Shown here piece after piece: positions 51,508 to 62,173 of a stretch of 64,000 nucleotides of DNA. The stretch's first letter is position 1. Each line of letters opens with the position of its first letter. The position numbers and the translations under genes are program-made. Under the pieces are notes generated by a model. That model ran no database searches. It saw only the letters and a program-made list of their open reading frames with translations, and was not told the origin of the DNA. The stretch comes from Phycisphaerae bacterium (GTDB lineage: Bacteria; Planctomycetota; Phycisphaerae; Sedimentisphaerales; Anaerobacaceae), in contig JAGOLX010000019.1 in assembly GCA_017993835.1 (NCBI GenBank), positions 39,492 through 103,491 of the forward strand. The letters are read 5' to 3'.

Positions 51508-51969
51508 CTACGTCGCGTTCGTTTCATAGTCCGTGAGGTTGTCGAGGATCCGCTGCAGGTCCCGTTCGAGAGTCTGGATCTGCTCATCGGCGAAGCCGCG
51601 ATACCAGATTCGCGTCATCTCCTCGGAGACTTGCACATAGAGCCTTTCAAGGGCTTTGTCCTTCATGGTCCGGCGGATGAGGATCTTGCGGCGATCCTTC
51701 GGGTCCGGCGCCCGTTCGAGCATGCCTGCGCGTTCGAGGCGGTCCAGCATACTGGTCAGCGTGGACTTGCCGAGCTTGGTCCGCCGGGCCAGCTCATGGA
51801 TGGGGATGCCGTCCTCCCGCCATAGGACGAACATGATTCGACCTTGAGCCGGATTGATCTGGTCCACGCCGTGCTCTTTGAGCAGGCGAGCGAAGATCCG
51901 CCCGCCGAGCTGGTGCAGCTTGGCCACGAGGAAGCCGCCCTGATGCTGCTGTTTCATCGCTTCTGCCAT
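51508..51969 (-). CDS. MarR family transcriptional regulator
   Basis: A 153-residue winged-helix regulator. The core shows INPAQGRIMFVLWREDGIPI, then HELARRTKLGKSTLTSMLDR and LERAGMLERAPDPKDRRKIL, the MarR signature. Flanking helices build the dimer. It lies 44 bases downstream of the flavin-reductase-like gene on the minus strand, so both are probably made from the palindromic promoter at 52546-52584. A release ligand is not known. Confidence 0.9.
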   Translation of the reverse strand: MAEAMKQQHQGGFLVAKLHQLGGRIFARLLKEHGVDQINPAQGRIMFVLWREDGIPIHELARRTKLGKSTLTSMLDRLERAGMLERAPDPKDRRKILIRRTMKDKALERLYVQVSEEMTRIWYRGFADEQIQTLERDLQRILDNLTDYETNAT

Positions 51970-52013
51970 GGTCACATGTCCCGCGTCGGGGACAACCGAC
52001 GCGGATTCCCGTT

Positions 52014-52487
52014 CTAGGTCAGCCTCATCACAAACGGCTCGGTCCGGCACCAGCCCCTGGCCATTGTCGGGACGAGCTTGATGATCCCGTATTCCGGCCC
52101 CTGCGGCCCGCTCGGGAAGAACATGGTCCAGTCCTTCTGCCACAGGCGGTCCTTGATCTGTCGATTTTCCACGATCTCGACCTCACCGGCAACTGTGAAG
52201 CCGACAGTCTGTTTGGGATCGCACACATAGACTGCTGACTTGGGATTGGCGCGGATGCGGGCAATCTTCTCCGATCGCATGTCGGTGCTCATGAAGAACG
52301 TGAATCCGTCCCCGCACTCGCCCTGGAACTCCGCGAGGGCCGGGAATTCCGCGGCGCATCGGAGATTGCCCAACGCGGTGGTGTTCGGGTATCCATCTGC
52401 ATCGAGTGTGGTCAGATAGCAGACCGGCGCGTCGCTTATCAGCTTCAGGCATGTCTGGCGGATATCGTTCGAACTTGGCTGGTTCAT
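52014..52487 (-). CDS. Pyridoxamine-5'-phosphate oxidase-like flavin-binding protein
   Basis: A 157-residue protein of the split-barrel FMN-binding type (ICYLTTLDADGYPNTTALGN-like start, then FTFFMSTDMRSEKIARIRAN and SAVYVCDPKQTVGFTVAGEV). Relatives are called general stress protein 26 or PPOX-like and bind FMN or heme. Real PLP biosynthesis would need extra residues and a longer chain, so an oxidoreductase role is more likely. AGGAG is placed well before ATG 52487. It is the first gene of a pair with a MarR regulator. Confidence 0.85.
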   Translation of the reverse strand: MNQPSSNDIRQTCLKLISDAPVCYLTTLDADGYPNTTALGNLRCAAEFPALAEFQGECGDGFTFFMSTDMRSEKIARIRANPKSAVYVCDPKQTVGFTVAGEVEIVENRQIKDRLWQKDWTMFFPSGPQGPEYGIIKLVPTMARGWCRTEPFVMRLT

Positions 52488-52545
52488 GGTGGCTCTCCTG
52501 TCTTCAGTTCTCCTGTCCATTGTCCGTGCCGACGGCCGGCACGTC

Positions 52546-52584
52546 AGTTCTATAAGGTATAATACTATATAGAACTAATGTCAA
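52546..52584 (-). promoter_or_regulatory. Promoter and palindromic operator of the PPOX-marR pair
   Basis: On the minus strand TTGACA (52579-52584) and TTATAC (52557-52562) lie 16 bases apart. A perfect palindrome with arms AGTTCTATA (52546-52554) and TATAGAACT (52568-52576) covers the promoter. A MarR-type dimer bound there would block transcription. Confidence 0.65.
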
Positions 52585-52632
52585 GCGTAAAATATGTCAC
52601 AGGGCAGAGGGATTTGCTCGGGAGAAAACGCT

Positions 52633-52962
52633 CTATGCCGATTTCTTCTTCTGGGCGGAACCGCTCTCGGTCTTGGTCGCTGCCGGTGCGGCGGTGCTCT
52701 CGGTCTTGGAGTCTTTCTTCTCGGCAGTCTTGGTTGTGGATGTGGCGGATTCGTTGCCCGCGGCCTTCTTGTAGCTCTCGCCGCGGTAGTCGGTGCAGTA
52801 GAAACCGGAACCCTTGAAGATGATCCCGGCGCCGGTCCCGATCAGACGCTTGAGGGCCGACTTGCCGCATTGGGGGCACTTCCGCAGCGGCTTGGCCGTG
52901 ATGCTCTGGAACTCGTCGAATGCGTGACCACACGCTTCACACACGTACTCATATGTCGGCAT
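52633..52962 (-). CDS. FmdB-like zinc ribbon protein
   Basis: A 109-residue protein. The first 45 residues have YEYVCEACGHAFDEF and LRKCPQCGKSALKRL, giving two CxxC pairs that bind zinc. The next part ends in FKGSGFYCTDYRGE, as in FmdB-family regulatory zinc ribbons. The C-terminal half is a low-complexity Lys/Thr/Ala tail. ATG 52962 follows GGGGAG at a good distance. It ends the chaperone run after grpE, with a six-base gap from that stop. Its role there is unknown. Confidence 0.8.
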   Translation of the reverse strand: MPTYEYVCEACGHAFDEFQSITAKPLRKCPQCGKSALKRLIGTGAGIIFKGSGFYCTDYRGESYKKAAGNESATSTTKTAEKKDSKTESTAAPAATKTESGSAQKKKSA

Positions 52963-52967
52963 GACTG

Positions 52968-53588
52968 TCACTCCCCGTTGCCTTCTTGTTCTGAATCGTC
53001 CTGTGTCGCCTCCGTGCCCTGGTCACAGGACGGCTTGTTCATCTCCTGCGGGATCTTGTTCACCGCCACCCGGCTGGGCCGCAAAATGCGGTCCTCGATC
53101 CTGTAACCGGTCTGATACTCCTCCAGAACGACCTCGTCGGCCCGGTCCGGATCGTGTTTGCGGAGCATGGCCTCGTGCCGCTCGGGATCGAACTTCTCTC
53201 CGACGGCCGGGATAGGCTCGACGCCGTGGGACTTCAGGATGCCCAGCATCTGGCTGCGGATGATCTCGACGCCCTTGATGAAGGTCTCCACACTCTGTCC
53301 GGTGGCCTCCGCCTTCAGCGTCCGCTCGAAGTTGTCGAGGACCGGCAGGAGCGACTTGAGAAGACGCTCTTTCTCGTAGTTTACCGAGTCGCTGATCTGC
53401 TTGGGCACCCGCTTCTGGAAATTCGCGTAGTCTGCGCAGATCCGCTGGAACTTCGCGAACAGCTCGTCCTTTTCCTTCCGCAGGGGGTCGATCTCCTGTG
53501 CGTGTCCCTCACCCGTCTCGACGGGGGGCGGCACGCTCGGGTTCTGCGACTCCTGCTCGTTAGACCGTTTCTTCGTTTCGTCACTCAT
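52968..53588 (-). CDS. grpE: GrpE nucleotide-exchange factor
   Basis: A 206-residue protein with an acidic disordered start, a long coiled coil (about 35-110, with [20 protein letters not shown]) and the C-terminal beta wing ([20 protein letters not shown], and [15 protein letters not shown]). It exchanges ADP for ATP on DnaK. DnaK itself is not in the window. The gene overlaps dnaJ by four bases (ATGA), so the two are coupled. Confidence 0.93.
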   Translation of the reverse strand: MSDETKKRSNEQESQNPSVPPPVETGEGHAQEIDPLRKEKDELFAKFQRICADYANFQKRVPKQISDSVNYEKERLLKSLLPVLDNFERTLKAEATGQSVETFIKGVEIIRSQMLGILKSHGVEPIPAVGEKFDPERHEAMLRKHDPDRADEVVLEEYQTGYRIEDRILRPSRVAVNKIPQEMNKPSCDQGTEATQDDSEQEGNGE

Positions 53589-54721
53589 GAGTGGCTACCG
53601 AAATGTCGTTTCAGTTTCTCGAAGAATCCCTGAGATTTGGGAGAGACGTTCCGATTCTCGGTTCTGGCGAATTCCCGCAACAGCTCTTCCTGGCGGTCGT
53701 TGAGATTGGTCGGCGTCTCGATGGTGACGTGGACCAGCTCGTCGCCGCTCCGGCCGGTGCGGATGTCGGGCAATCCCTGTCCGCGGATGCGGAACGTGGC
53801 GCCGTACTGGGTCCCCGGGGGTACCTTGAGCTGCCGCGTCCCGTCGAGACTGGGCACCTCGATGGAGGCTCCGAGGGCCGCCTGGGTGAAGGTGATCGGG
53901 ACGACCGAAATCAGGTCGTTGCCGTCGCGTTCGAGGAACTCGTGCGGCTTGACTCGCACGTAGCAGTACAGGTCGCCGTTCGGGCCGCCGTCGCGGCCGG
54001 GCTCGCCCTCGCCGCCGACACGGACCCCCTGGCCCTCGTGGACGCCCGGCGGGATCTTGATGGTCACGGTTCGTTTCTTCGGGATGCGACCGCTGCCGCG
54101 ACACTGCGAGCAGGGGGTCTGGACCACGCGTCCGCTGCCCTGGCACTGCGGGCACGTGGAGACCATCTGGAAGAAGCCGCCGCCCTTGGCGACCTGGCCG
54201 TTGCCGCCGCAGACGGGACAGCGAACGGGTTTGCTGCCCGGTGCGGCGCCGCTGCCGCTGCAGTCGGGACAGCGATCCTGCCGGGTGAATTCGATGGTCT
54301 TCTCCGTGCCGCTGGCGATCTCGTTGAGCGTCAGCTCGACACCGGTTTCCAGGTCGTAGCCTCGCGACGGACCGCCTCGCGGCCCCCCTCGCCGGCCACC
54401 GCCGCCGCCGAACACGCTGCCGAAGAAGTCGTCGAAGCCGAACATGCTGAAGATGTCTTCGACCTTCATCCGCGAGAAGTCGTGCATCCCCTGACCGCGC
54501 AGGCCCTCGTGACCGAACTGGTCGTACTGCTTGCGTTTCTCCGCATCGCTGAGGACTTCGTAGGCCTCGGCGCACTCCTTGAACTTCGCCTCCGCCTCCT
54601 TGTTGCCGGAGTTTTTGTCCGGGTGATACTTGATCGCCATCCGCCGGTAGGCGCGCTTGATCTCGTCCTCGGAGGCGGTCTTCTCGACCCCGAGGACTTC
54701 ATAGTAATCCCGTTTAGCCAT
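53585..54721 (-). CDS. dnaJ: DnaJ co-chaperone
   Basis: A 378-residue type I DnaJ. The J domain (1-70) has HPDKNSG, and a Gly/Phe-rich linker with [20 protein letters not shown] follows. Four CxxCxGxG-type zinc motifs ([32 protein letters not shown]) and the substrate-binding C-terminus complete it. It stimulates DnaK ATPase and holds unfolded clients. It overlaps grpE by four bases. Upstream lies the groEL gene across a palindrome at 54737-54765. Confidence 0.95.
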   Translation of the reverse strand: MAKRDYYEVLGVEKTASEDEIKRAYRRMAIKYHPDKNSGNKEAEAKFKECAEAYEVLSDAEKRKQYDQFGHEGLRGQGMHDFSRMKVEDIFSMFGFDDFFGSVFGGGGGRRGGPRGGPSRGYDLETGVELTLNEIASGTEKTIEFTRQDRCPDCSGSGAAPGSKPVRCPVCGGNGQVAKGGGFFQMVSTCPQCQGSGRVVQTPCSQCRGSGRIPKKRTVTIKIPPGVHEGQGVRVGGEGEPGRDGGPNGDLYCYVRVKPHEFLERDGNDLISVVPITFTQAALGASIEVPSLDGTRQLKVPPGTQYGATFRIRGQGLPDIRTGRSGDELVHVTIETPTNLNDRQEELLREFARTENRNVSPKSQGFFEKLKRHFGSHS

Positions 54722-54736
54722 AGGCAGAAAAGGTCA

Positions 54737-54765
54737 GCCACAGAGGACACTGTGTCCTCTGTGGC
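54737..54765. repeat. Perfect inverted repeat between groEL and dnaJ
   Basis: Arms GCCACAGAGGACAC (54737-54750) and GTGTCCTCTGTGGC (54752-54765) are separated by one base. It lies between the groEL stop and the dnaJ start on the minus strand. A T-run is missing, so it could attenuate, protect the mRNA end or simply be a repeat element of the GCCACAGAGG type. Confidence 0.6.
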
Positions 54766-54786
54766 AAACCCCTCATGTGTCAGTCG

Positions 54787-56409
<1,623 letters not shown>

Positions 56410-56470
56410 GTTCTGTTTCCTCGTAAAGAACGATCCCGACCGCTCGCCGGGACGTTGGTTGCCGTGACTG

Positions 56471-56761
56471 TTACTTCTCCAGGACGCCCAGCAGGTCGGC
56501 TTCCTTGATGATGACGTACTTCTGGCCGTCGATCTCGATCTCGTTGCCCATGTACTTGCCGTAGACGACCTCGTCGTCCTTCTTCACGGACACCGGGGTC
56601 CGCTTGCCGTCTTCCTGGACCTTGCCCGGGCCGACCCAGACGATCTTGCCGACCATGGGCTTTTCCTTGGCGGTGTCCGGCAGGAAGATCCCGCCTGCGG
56701 TCTTGTCCTGGGCCTGCGACGGCTTAATCACGACTCTGTCATCCAATGGTCTGAGTTCCAT
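56471..56761 (-). CDS. groES: GroES co-chaperonin
   Basis: A 96-residue protein with the GroES fold and the mobile loop [20 protein letters not shown]. The C-terminus [14 protein letters not shown] is normal. It caps the GroEL cavity. It lies between the fucosidase gene (31 bases upstream) and the tail-less groEL. The ribosome site GGAGAAGGAGTAACG is strong. Confidence 0.95.
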   Translation of the reverse strand: MELRPLDDRVVIKPSQAQDKTAGGIFLPDTAKEKPMVGKIVWVGPGKVQEDGKRTPVSVKKDDEVVYGKYMGNEIEIDGQKYVIIKEADLLGVLEK

Positions 56762-56792
56762 ACTGCGTTACTCCTTCTCCTACAGGGATTTC

Positions 56793-58193
56793 CTATATTG
56801 ATTCGTTCGCTTTTCGTACGAGCACGACGACGCTGTCGACCGGGTCCGGCGCGTGCCCGGCCAGAGAGACGATCACCTTCTCCCCGTCGCGGGTCACCGG
56901 AAGGGCCGTGCGTTTCTTGTCGGCCAACAGATAGGCCTTCTCGATCCCGCCCTTGGCGAGCGGCACTTCGAGCGAGCCGTCGGCCGGCCATTGGAACACG
57001 TGCAGGTACAGCTTGTTGTCTTTGACGGTGCAGCGTCCCCAGTCCGGGCGGCCGATCACGCTGGCGGTGGCGCCGTGGATGCTTTCGCCGTTGACGGCCA
57101 TCCACTTGCCCATGCCCTGGAGCCGTTGGACGCTGGGCTCGGGAATCATGCCCTCGGGGGTCGGACCGACGTTCAGGAGGAAGTTGCCGCCCTTGCTGGC
57201 GATGTCGGCCAACATGCGGATGAGATCTTCGGTGCTCTTCCAATTGTCGTCGTAGGACTTGTAGCCCCAGGTGTCGTTCATCGTCATGCAGGCTTCCCAG
57301 TCCACGCCGGGAAGACCCTCCGGGGGCACCTGCTGCTCGGGCGTGCCGAAGTCGCCGGCGTACTCGGTGCCGGCGCTGAGGCCTTCCATGCCCTTGCGGC
57401 CCTTACCCACGCGGTTGTTAACGATGATGGACGGCTGAAGGCCGCGGACGTAGGCGTAGAGGTCCTTGCCCTGCGGCTCGGTCCAGTCCTTGATCCATTC
57501 GCCGTCGAACCAGAGCACGCCGATCTGGCCGTAGTTGGTCAGAAGCTCCGCGAGCTGCGGCTTGAGGTAGTTCTCCACATACCGGCCGAAATTCGGATTA
57601 GTCCCGTCGTTGTAATTGGGATAGCACGCGCCCTGAGCGTCCGGGTGGTGCCAGTCCATGATCGAATGGTAGAAGCACAGCTTGATGCCTTGCTTCTTGC
57701 ACGCGACGGACAGCTCCTTGAGGATGTCCCGTTTGAAGGGCGTCGCGTCCATGATGTCCCAGTCGGTGACCTTCGAATCCCACAGGCAGAAGCCGTCATG
57801 ATGCTTGCTCGTGATGACGATGTACTTCATGCCCGCATCCTTGGCCAGGCGAACCCACTCATCCTCGCGGAAGGCTATAGGATTGAACTGTGGCGCCAGC
57901 GTTTCATACTCCTTGACGGGGATCTTGGCCTGGTTCATGATCCACTCCCCGCCGCCGCCGATCCGCTCGCCTTTGTACGTGCCGGCAGGGACTGCGTAGA
58001 CCCCCCAGTGAACGAAAAGGCCGAACCGGGCGTCACGCCACCAGTCCATCCGCTCATCCTGGGTCAGGACCTTGTCCCGGGTCCTGACCGCGTGCGTCTC
58101 CTTGGTGCAACTGGCGAGAATGAACAGCGCGATCAGCAGGCTCACGACCGTGGCCCCGATTGCCATCCATTTCCTGCCTTCTTTCATTATCAT
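56793..58193 (-). CDS. GH29 alpha-L-fucosidase lipoprotein within the chaperonin operon
   Basis: A 466-residue protein with a lipoprotein signal (ALFILASC, lipidated C29). GH29 features follow: WWRDARFGLFVHWGVYAVPA, ITSKHHDGFCLWDSK, and the nucleophile D230 in IGVLWFDGEW. The C-terminal beta domain includes LYLHVFQWPADG. The enzyme hydrolyses alpha-L-fucose or related sugars outside the cytoplasm. It starts 47 bases after the upstream groEL stop and ends 31 bases before groES, so it sits tightly inside a chaperone run. I prefer 58193 (GGGGAG upstream) over 58187. An acid/base residue was not assigned. Confidence 0.9.
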   Translation of the reverse strand: MIMKEGRKWMAIGATVVSLLIALFILASCTKETHAVRTRDKVLTQDERMDWWRDARFGLFVHWGVYAVPAGTYKGERIGGGGEWIMNQAKIPVKEYETLAPQFNPIAFREDEWVRLAKDAGMKYIVITSKHHDGFCLWDSKVTDWDIMDATPFKRDILKELSVACKKQGIKLCFYHSIMDWHHPDAQGACYPNYNDGTNPNFGRYVENYLKPQLAELLTNYGQIGVLWFDGEWIKDWTEPQGKDLYAYVRGLQPSIIVNNRVGKGRKGMEGLSAGTEYAGDFGTPEQQVPPEGLPGVDWEACMTMNDTWGYKSYDDNWKSTEDLIRMLADIASKGGNFLLNVGPTPEGMIPEPSVQRLQGMGKWMAVNGESIHGATASVIGRPDWGRCTVKDNKLYLHVFQWPADGSLEVPLAKGGIEKAYLLADKKRTALPVTRDGEKVIVSLAGHAPDPVDSVVVLVRKANESI

Positions 58194-58240
58194 ACAGACT
58201 CCCCTTGCACGAGATACCGTGTCGTGACGACAGCGGGCCA

Positions 58241-59899
58241 TTACATCATGTCCATGTCGTCCATGCCGCCGCCCATGCCAGGGCCGCCGGGACCGCCCGG
58301 GCCCATCTCGTCCTTCTTCTTGGGCTTTTCCGTCACGAGGCAGTCGGTGGTCAGCAGCAGGCCCGCAATGCTCACGGCGTTCTGCAGGGCGGTTCGCACG
58401 ACCTTGGCGGGGTCGATCACACCGGCCTCGACCAGATCCTCGAACTCGTCGGTATTCGCGTTGTACCCAAAGGACCCCTTGCCCTCGTAGACCTTGTTGA
58501 CGACCAGATGGGCTGTGGTGCCCGCATTCTGGGCAATCCAAAAACAAGGGGTCCGAAGGGCCTTCGCCAGGATCCCGGCGCCGGTCTTCTCGTCGCCCGA
58601 GAGCTTGACGGACTGGGCCGCGTCGATGCAGCGGATCAGGGCCACGCCGCCGCCCGGGACGATGCCTTCTTCGATGGCCGCACGGGTCGCGTGAAGCGCG
58701 TCCTCGATGCGGGCCTTCTTCTCTTTCATCTCCGCTTCGGTCGAGGCGCCGACGCACACCTCCGCGACGCCGCCCGTCAGTTTCGCCAGGCGTTCCTGGA
58801 GCTTCTCGCGGTCGTAGTCGCTGGTCGTGGTCTCGATCTCGTCTCTGATCTGCTTGATGCGCCCGTTGATGGCGTCCTGGCTGCCGGCGCCTTCGACGAT
58901 CGTCGTGTTGTCGCCGTCAATGGTGACCTTGCGGGCCTGGCCGAGCTGGGCGAGGGTGATCTTGTCGAGCTCGACCCCGAGGTCCTTGAAGATGGGCTCG
59001 GCGCCGGTGAGCACCGCGACGTCCTGAAGCATGGCCTTTCGACGGTCGCCGTAGCCGGGGGCCTTCACCGCCGCGATCTTCAGCACGCCCTTCAACTTGT
59101 TGACCACGAGCGTCGCGAGGACCTCGCTCTCGATGTCTTCCGCAATGATCAGCAGCGACCGCTTGGCCTGCGCAACCTTCTCCAGCAGGGGGATCAGCTT
59201 CGCCACCGTGCTGATCTTCTCCTCGTGCACCAGAATCAGCGGCTTCTCCAGCTCGCAGACCATCTTATCCTGGTCGGTCACAAAGTGCGGCGACAGGTAC
59301 CCGCGGTCGAACTGCATACCCTCGACGAAGTCGACGTGCGTATCGAAACTCTTGCTCTCCTCGACCGTGATGACGCCGTCCTTGCCGACCTTGACGAAGG
59401 CGTCGGCCATGATCTTGCCGATCTCGCGGTCGTTGTTGGCGGAAATGGAGGCGACGTTGATGATGTCGGCGGGCTTGCTGATGGAAACCGGCTTGGCCAG
59501 CGAGACGAGCTTGTCCACTGCGGCCTTGGCTGCGGCTTCCATGCCTCGCTTGAGGGCCATGGCGTCCGCTCCGGCGGTCAGGTTCTTGACCGCTTCCTTG
59601 TAGAGGGCCTCGGTCAGGACGGTCGCGGTAGTCGTGCCGTCGCCGGCGATCTTGGAAGTCTTGCTGGCGGCTTGCTTTACGAGCTTTGCCCCCAGGTTCT
59701 CGGCCTTGTCGGTCAGCTCGATCTCCTCCGCGACGGTCACGCCGTCCTTGGTCACAGTCGGGCCGCCCCAGCTCTTGTCGATGACGGCATTGCGACCGCG
59801 AGGGCCGAGGGTCGCCTTGACCGCCGCCGCGAGCTTCTCCACGCCGGCTAACAGCTTGGCCCTGGCCTCAGCTTCAAACGCCAATTCTTTCACTGCCAT
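58241..59899 (-). CDS. groEL: GroEL chaperonin with GGM tail
   Basis: A 552-residue chaperonin with the usual ATP motifs ([31 protein letters not shown]), [31 protein letters not shown] and a Gly/Met-rich tail ([15 protein letters not shown]). It is the first gene of the minus-strand chaperone run. AGGAGG is perfectly spaced before the ATG. It is not directly next to groES, which lies behind the fucosidase gene. No CIRCE-type inverted repeat is seen upstream, so HrcA control is not supported. Confidence 0.95.
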   Translation of the reverse strand: MAVKELAFEAEARAKLLAGVEKLAAAVKATLGPRGRNAVIDKSWGGPTVTKDGVTVAEEIELTDKAENLGAKLVKQAASKTSKIAGDGTTTATVLTEALYKEAVKNLTAGADAMALKRGMEAAAKAAVDKLVSLAKPVSISKPADIINVASISANNDREIGKIMADAFVKVGKDGVITVEESKSFDTHVDFVEGMQFDRGYLSPHFVTDQDKMVCELEKPLILVHEEKISTVAKLIPLLEKVAQAKRSLLIIAEDIESEVLATLVVNKLKGVLKIAAVKAPGYGDRRKAMLQDVAVLTGAEPIFKDLGVELDKITLAQLGQARKVTIDGDNTTIVEGAGSQDAINGRIKQIRDEIETTTSDYDREKLQERLAKLTGGVAEVCVGASTEAEMKEKKARIEDALHATRAAIEEGIVPGGGVALIRCIDAAQSVKLSGDEKTGAGILAKALRTPCFWIAQNAGTTAHLVVNKVYEGKGSFGYNANTDEFEDLVEAGVIDPAKVVRTALQNAVSIAGLLLTTDCLVTEKPKKKDEMGPGGPGGPGMGGGMDDMDMM

Positions 59900-60310
59900 A
59901 GTTGCGTGCCTCCTAAAACTGCATGGCTACAAACGTCTTATTCAGTGGTTGACGCATAATTGGGATATCTTGAGCAAAATGTATACCAGAGGCACAATCT
60001 TACCGGCCCTTTGCCCCCACGCAATCCCTAAGTCTAGATTTTTTAGCGATTTACGGACGCCTCGAATCCAGCCATCCGCCTGTGAGTTCCCCCGGCCCAA
60101 GCCCCGGCGGGTGCCAATTCGGGTCTGCCCAACCCCTCGATACGCCAACTTGACAGCCAGGGTGGGCCTCGTCGTGCGCCGTGCGTTTCGCGTCATGCGA
60201 TAGGGCAGGGGATTGCAGGCTCGACGCGGGGCGAGAGAATACATCCCTGATTCGATAGGGATTCCAGCACGCGGCGTTCGGTGGATACGATACGCGGTTG
60301 CAGACGCCCA
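59900..60310. other. Intergenic region upstream of the chaperone run
   Basis: These 411 bases separate groEL from the toxin remnant and must hold the chaperone promoter. A/T-rich bases at 59930-60060 stand out, but I see no CIRCE element and no convincing heat-shock hexamers. The long open frame here is only the run-on of the broken toxin frame. Confidence 0.45.
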
Positions 60311-60573
60311 CAGGTGGCGGTACACGTCGCGCCTATGGCGGACGTAACAAACAATCACCTGCCGGGCATCCTTGTCGACTCCATATACGACCGATAGTCG
60401 CCAACCCGAACACGATACAACTCCTCCGCCGCACTCAGCTTACGCGAGCCGCGAGGAATGGGATTCTCTTGCATAGCCTTGATTTGCTTGAAGACGCGCA
60501 CGACCAGCGACTGCGGGAGTGATCGGAGGTCCTTCTCGACCGACGGCTTGAGGATGGGTCTATAGGACGCCAT
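60311..60573 (-). pseudogene. RelE/ParE-type toxin gene broken by a frameshift
   Basis: The start encodes YRPILKPSVEKDLRSLPQSL and SAAEELYRVRVGDYR, typical of RelE toxins. After GDYR near 60390 the frame goes wrong and ends at 60355, but one frame over the sequence continues as VVYGVDKDARQVIVCYVRHR, exactly what is expected for the rest of the toxin. A single missing base in CGGTC would explain it. No stop follows the normal end either. The antitoxin gene starts upstream and is intact. Confidence 0.7.
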
Positions 60574-60583
60574 CTTTTCTCAA

Positions 60584-60748
60584 TCATCGCTTCATCGTTT
60601 CCAGGCTGACTGCCCGTTCGTTCCGGCGTTCCGCGACCACCGACAGATCATGCAGATCCTCCATCAGTTCCTGATACCGTTTCAGGGAAAGGATCACGGC
60701 GGTCTTGTTCCCGTCTGCGTCAACGACATATTGTTCTCGAGCGGCCAT
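60584..60748 (-). CDS. Phd/YefM-like antitoxin
   Basis: A 54-residue protein beginning MAAREQYVVDADGNKTAVIL and ending ERRNERAVSLETMKR. It matches the short antitoxins that accompany RelE/ParE toxins (a strand-helix start, then LSLKRYQELMEDLHDL). It ends ten bases before the toxin start on the same strand. It would bind and neutralise the toxin and repress the operon, although the toxin here is broken. Confidence 0.75.
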   Translation of the reverse strand: MAAREQYVVDADGNKTAVILSLKRYQELMEDLHDLSVVAERRNERAVSLETMKR

Positions 60749-60844
60749 GACCTGAGTACTCCTTCTTCGCTGTTGTATTACTCGCCTCAGTATGCCCGCT
60801 GCGGTCGGGTACGTCCACCTCTGATACAGACATCCGACTCGCCC

Positions 60845-60932
60845 TCACGCAGAGCCGCAGGGACGCAGAGGTTCAGGAGTCCTCGTCGACGTTCTTTTCC
60901 TTCATTCTCTGCGTCTCAGCGTCTCCGCGTGA
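60845..60932. repeat. Imperfect inverted repeat, CACGCAGAG type
   Basis: Arms of 26 bases at 60845-60870 and 60907-60932 match at about 22 positions (TCACGCAGAG...GACGCAGAG against CTCTGCGTC...GCGTGA). It is a common kind of intergenic repeat and lies between the toxin-antitoxin pair and the methyltransferase remnant. Confidence 0.6.
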
Positions 60933-60956
60933 TATCTCTTTCAGCTGAATCGGTTC

Positions 60957-61067
60957 TCAGCCCCGCGTGGCTCCCTCCACGATCCGGATCTCCTCCTCCG
61001 TCAGGCCGTACAACTCGTACACCAGCCGGTCGATCTCCGCGTCCGTCGCGTGCGTCTGAGATGACGA
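60957..61067 (-). pseudogene. 3' remnant of a type IIG (Eco57I-like) restriction-methylation gene
   Basis: The last 30 residues of this minus-strand frame read ATDAEIDRLVYELYGLTEEE and IRIVEGATRG. I recall this as the standard C-terminal end of Eco57I/type IIG methyltransferase-nuclease proteins. Nothing upstream resembles the rest of such a gene, so this is a truncated end. The XamI-like pair begins 150 bases further on and may have replaced it. Confidence 0.55.
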
Positions 61068-61216
61068 TGCCCGAGGCAACACGAGACGACGGGGGTTTAG
61101 TCCTTGCCGGCTTTCGCGGGTAGGGCTATAGTAACAACGGGAGTCAATGGCTCGGACGAATGGGTCTGGTGACCGTACGGCACAGTCCGCTGCAGACAGA
61201 GCGGAGAACGTGATAC

Positions 61217-62170
61217 ATGGGTGTGAACTGCGATAAACCGCAACGCTGGAAGCGCGATATTGCTCTTTCGGTAGATCTGTACAACGAGTGGTTCTTGAGC
61301 TTTGCGCCGAGCACATACCGCGACGAGCGAGTCAGGGCCACCGCCAAGGTTGAGGCCATGTTGGGCCGAACCGCCCATCTCCAGAAGCTCACAGTTCGAG
61401 AGTTGAGCGAGCATCCCTCGATACTCTTCGGCCTTCGCATGTGTACTGCTCCTCCGATTGCGCGCGACCGTCTCGTCGGGTTGGCGCAGGTTCCGAGAGC
61501 CCTCGTGGACAAGATGGAGAAGGACGATCGTCTCCCGCCGCAGATGGACAAGGCGGCTGTGGATGAGGACCTTGAGCGGATCGTCGCCATGATCACGCGC
61601 CTCGTCGACGCAGACATCTTCCCATGGCTGGCGGAAAATCGTCAACCGACGGCGCAAGAAACCTACAGAGCTGCAACTATCGTTGCGGATCGCCTCTGCG
61701 GAGCGAACGCCAATCCCATCATTCGCAATGCCCAGGAACACAGACAACTCAAGCAGATCAAGACGTGGCTGGAGGTCCGTGGTTACAAAGACGTTTCGGG
61801 AGAGGTAGCGATGGGGGATCTGCAACCGGGGACGTTCGCGTTCCGATTGAACGTGCCGGGAATGAAAGAAGACGGCAAGCCGGTGAATATCCCGGTTGAC
61901 GCCGTCGTAATGCCACATAGGGCCAAGGCAAACCGGTTGTCGGTCATGATCGAGGCCAAGTCCGCAGGGGACTTCGCGAACACGAACAAACGACGAAAGG
62001 AAGAGGCCACGAAGATCGGCCAATTGCGGAAGATGCACACCGACGCAGTGCAGTACGTTCTCTTCCTGTGTGGTTACTTCGACAGCGGCTATCTCGGATA
62101 CGAAGCAGCGGAGGGGATCGACTGGGTGTGGGAGCACAGAATGGACGACCTGAAAGGGTTGGGATTGTAG
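61217..62170 (+). CDS. XamI family type II restriction endonuclease
   Basis: A 317-residue protein starting MGVNCDKPQRWKRDIALSVD, with SVDLYNEWFLSFAPSTYRDE and APPIARDRLVGLAQVPRALV, the features of XamI-like endonucleases. A PD-(D/E)xK site is visible as D228 (IPVDAVV) and E246-A-K248 (MIEAKSAGD). XamI cuts at GTCGAC; that specificity is only inferred by family. The methyltransferase gene follows after three bases, so the pair is coexpressed, with the nuclease first. Confidence 0.8.
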   Translation: MGVNCDKPQRWKRDIALSVDLYNEWFLSFAPSTYRDERVRATAKVEAMLGRTAHLQKLTVRELSEHPSILFGLRMCTAPPIARDRLVGLAQVPRALVDKMEKDDRLPPQMDKAAVDEDLERIVAMITRLVDADIFPWLAENRQPTAQETYRAATIVADRLCGANANPIIRNAQEHRQLKQIKTWLEVRGYKDVSGEVAMGDLQPGTFAFRLNVPGMKEDGKPVNIPVDAVVMPHRAKANRLSVMIEAKSAGDFANTNKRRKEEATKIGQLRKMHTDAVQYVLFLCGYFDSGYLGYEAAEGIDWVWEHRMDDLKGLGL

Positions 62171-62173
62171 AAT

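Noticed and set aside
59900..60060. CIRCE operator for HrcA upstream of groEL
   Set aside because: The TTAGCACTC-N9-GAGTGCTAA pattern is not present on either strand.
59942..60358. A 138-codon minus-strand frame next to groEL
   Set aside because: Its first residues are the frameshifted end of the RelE toxin, and the rest has no protein character.
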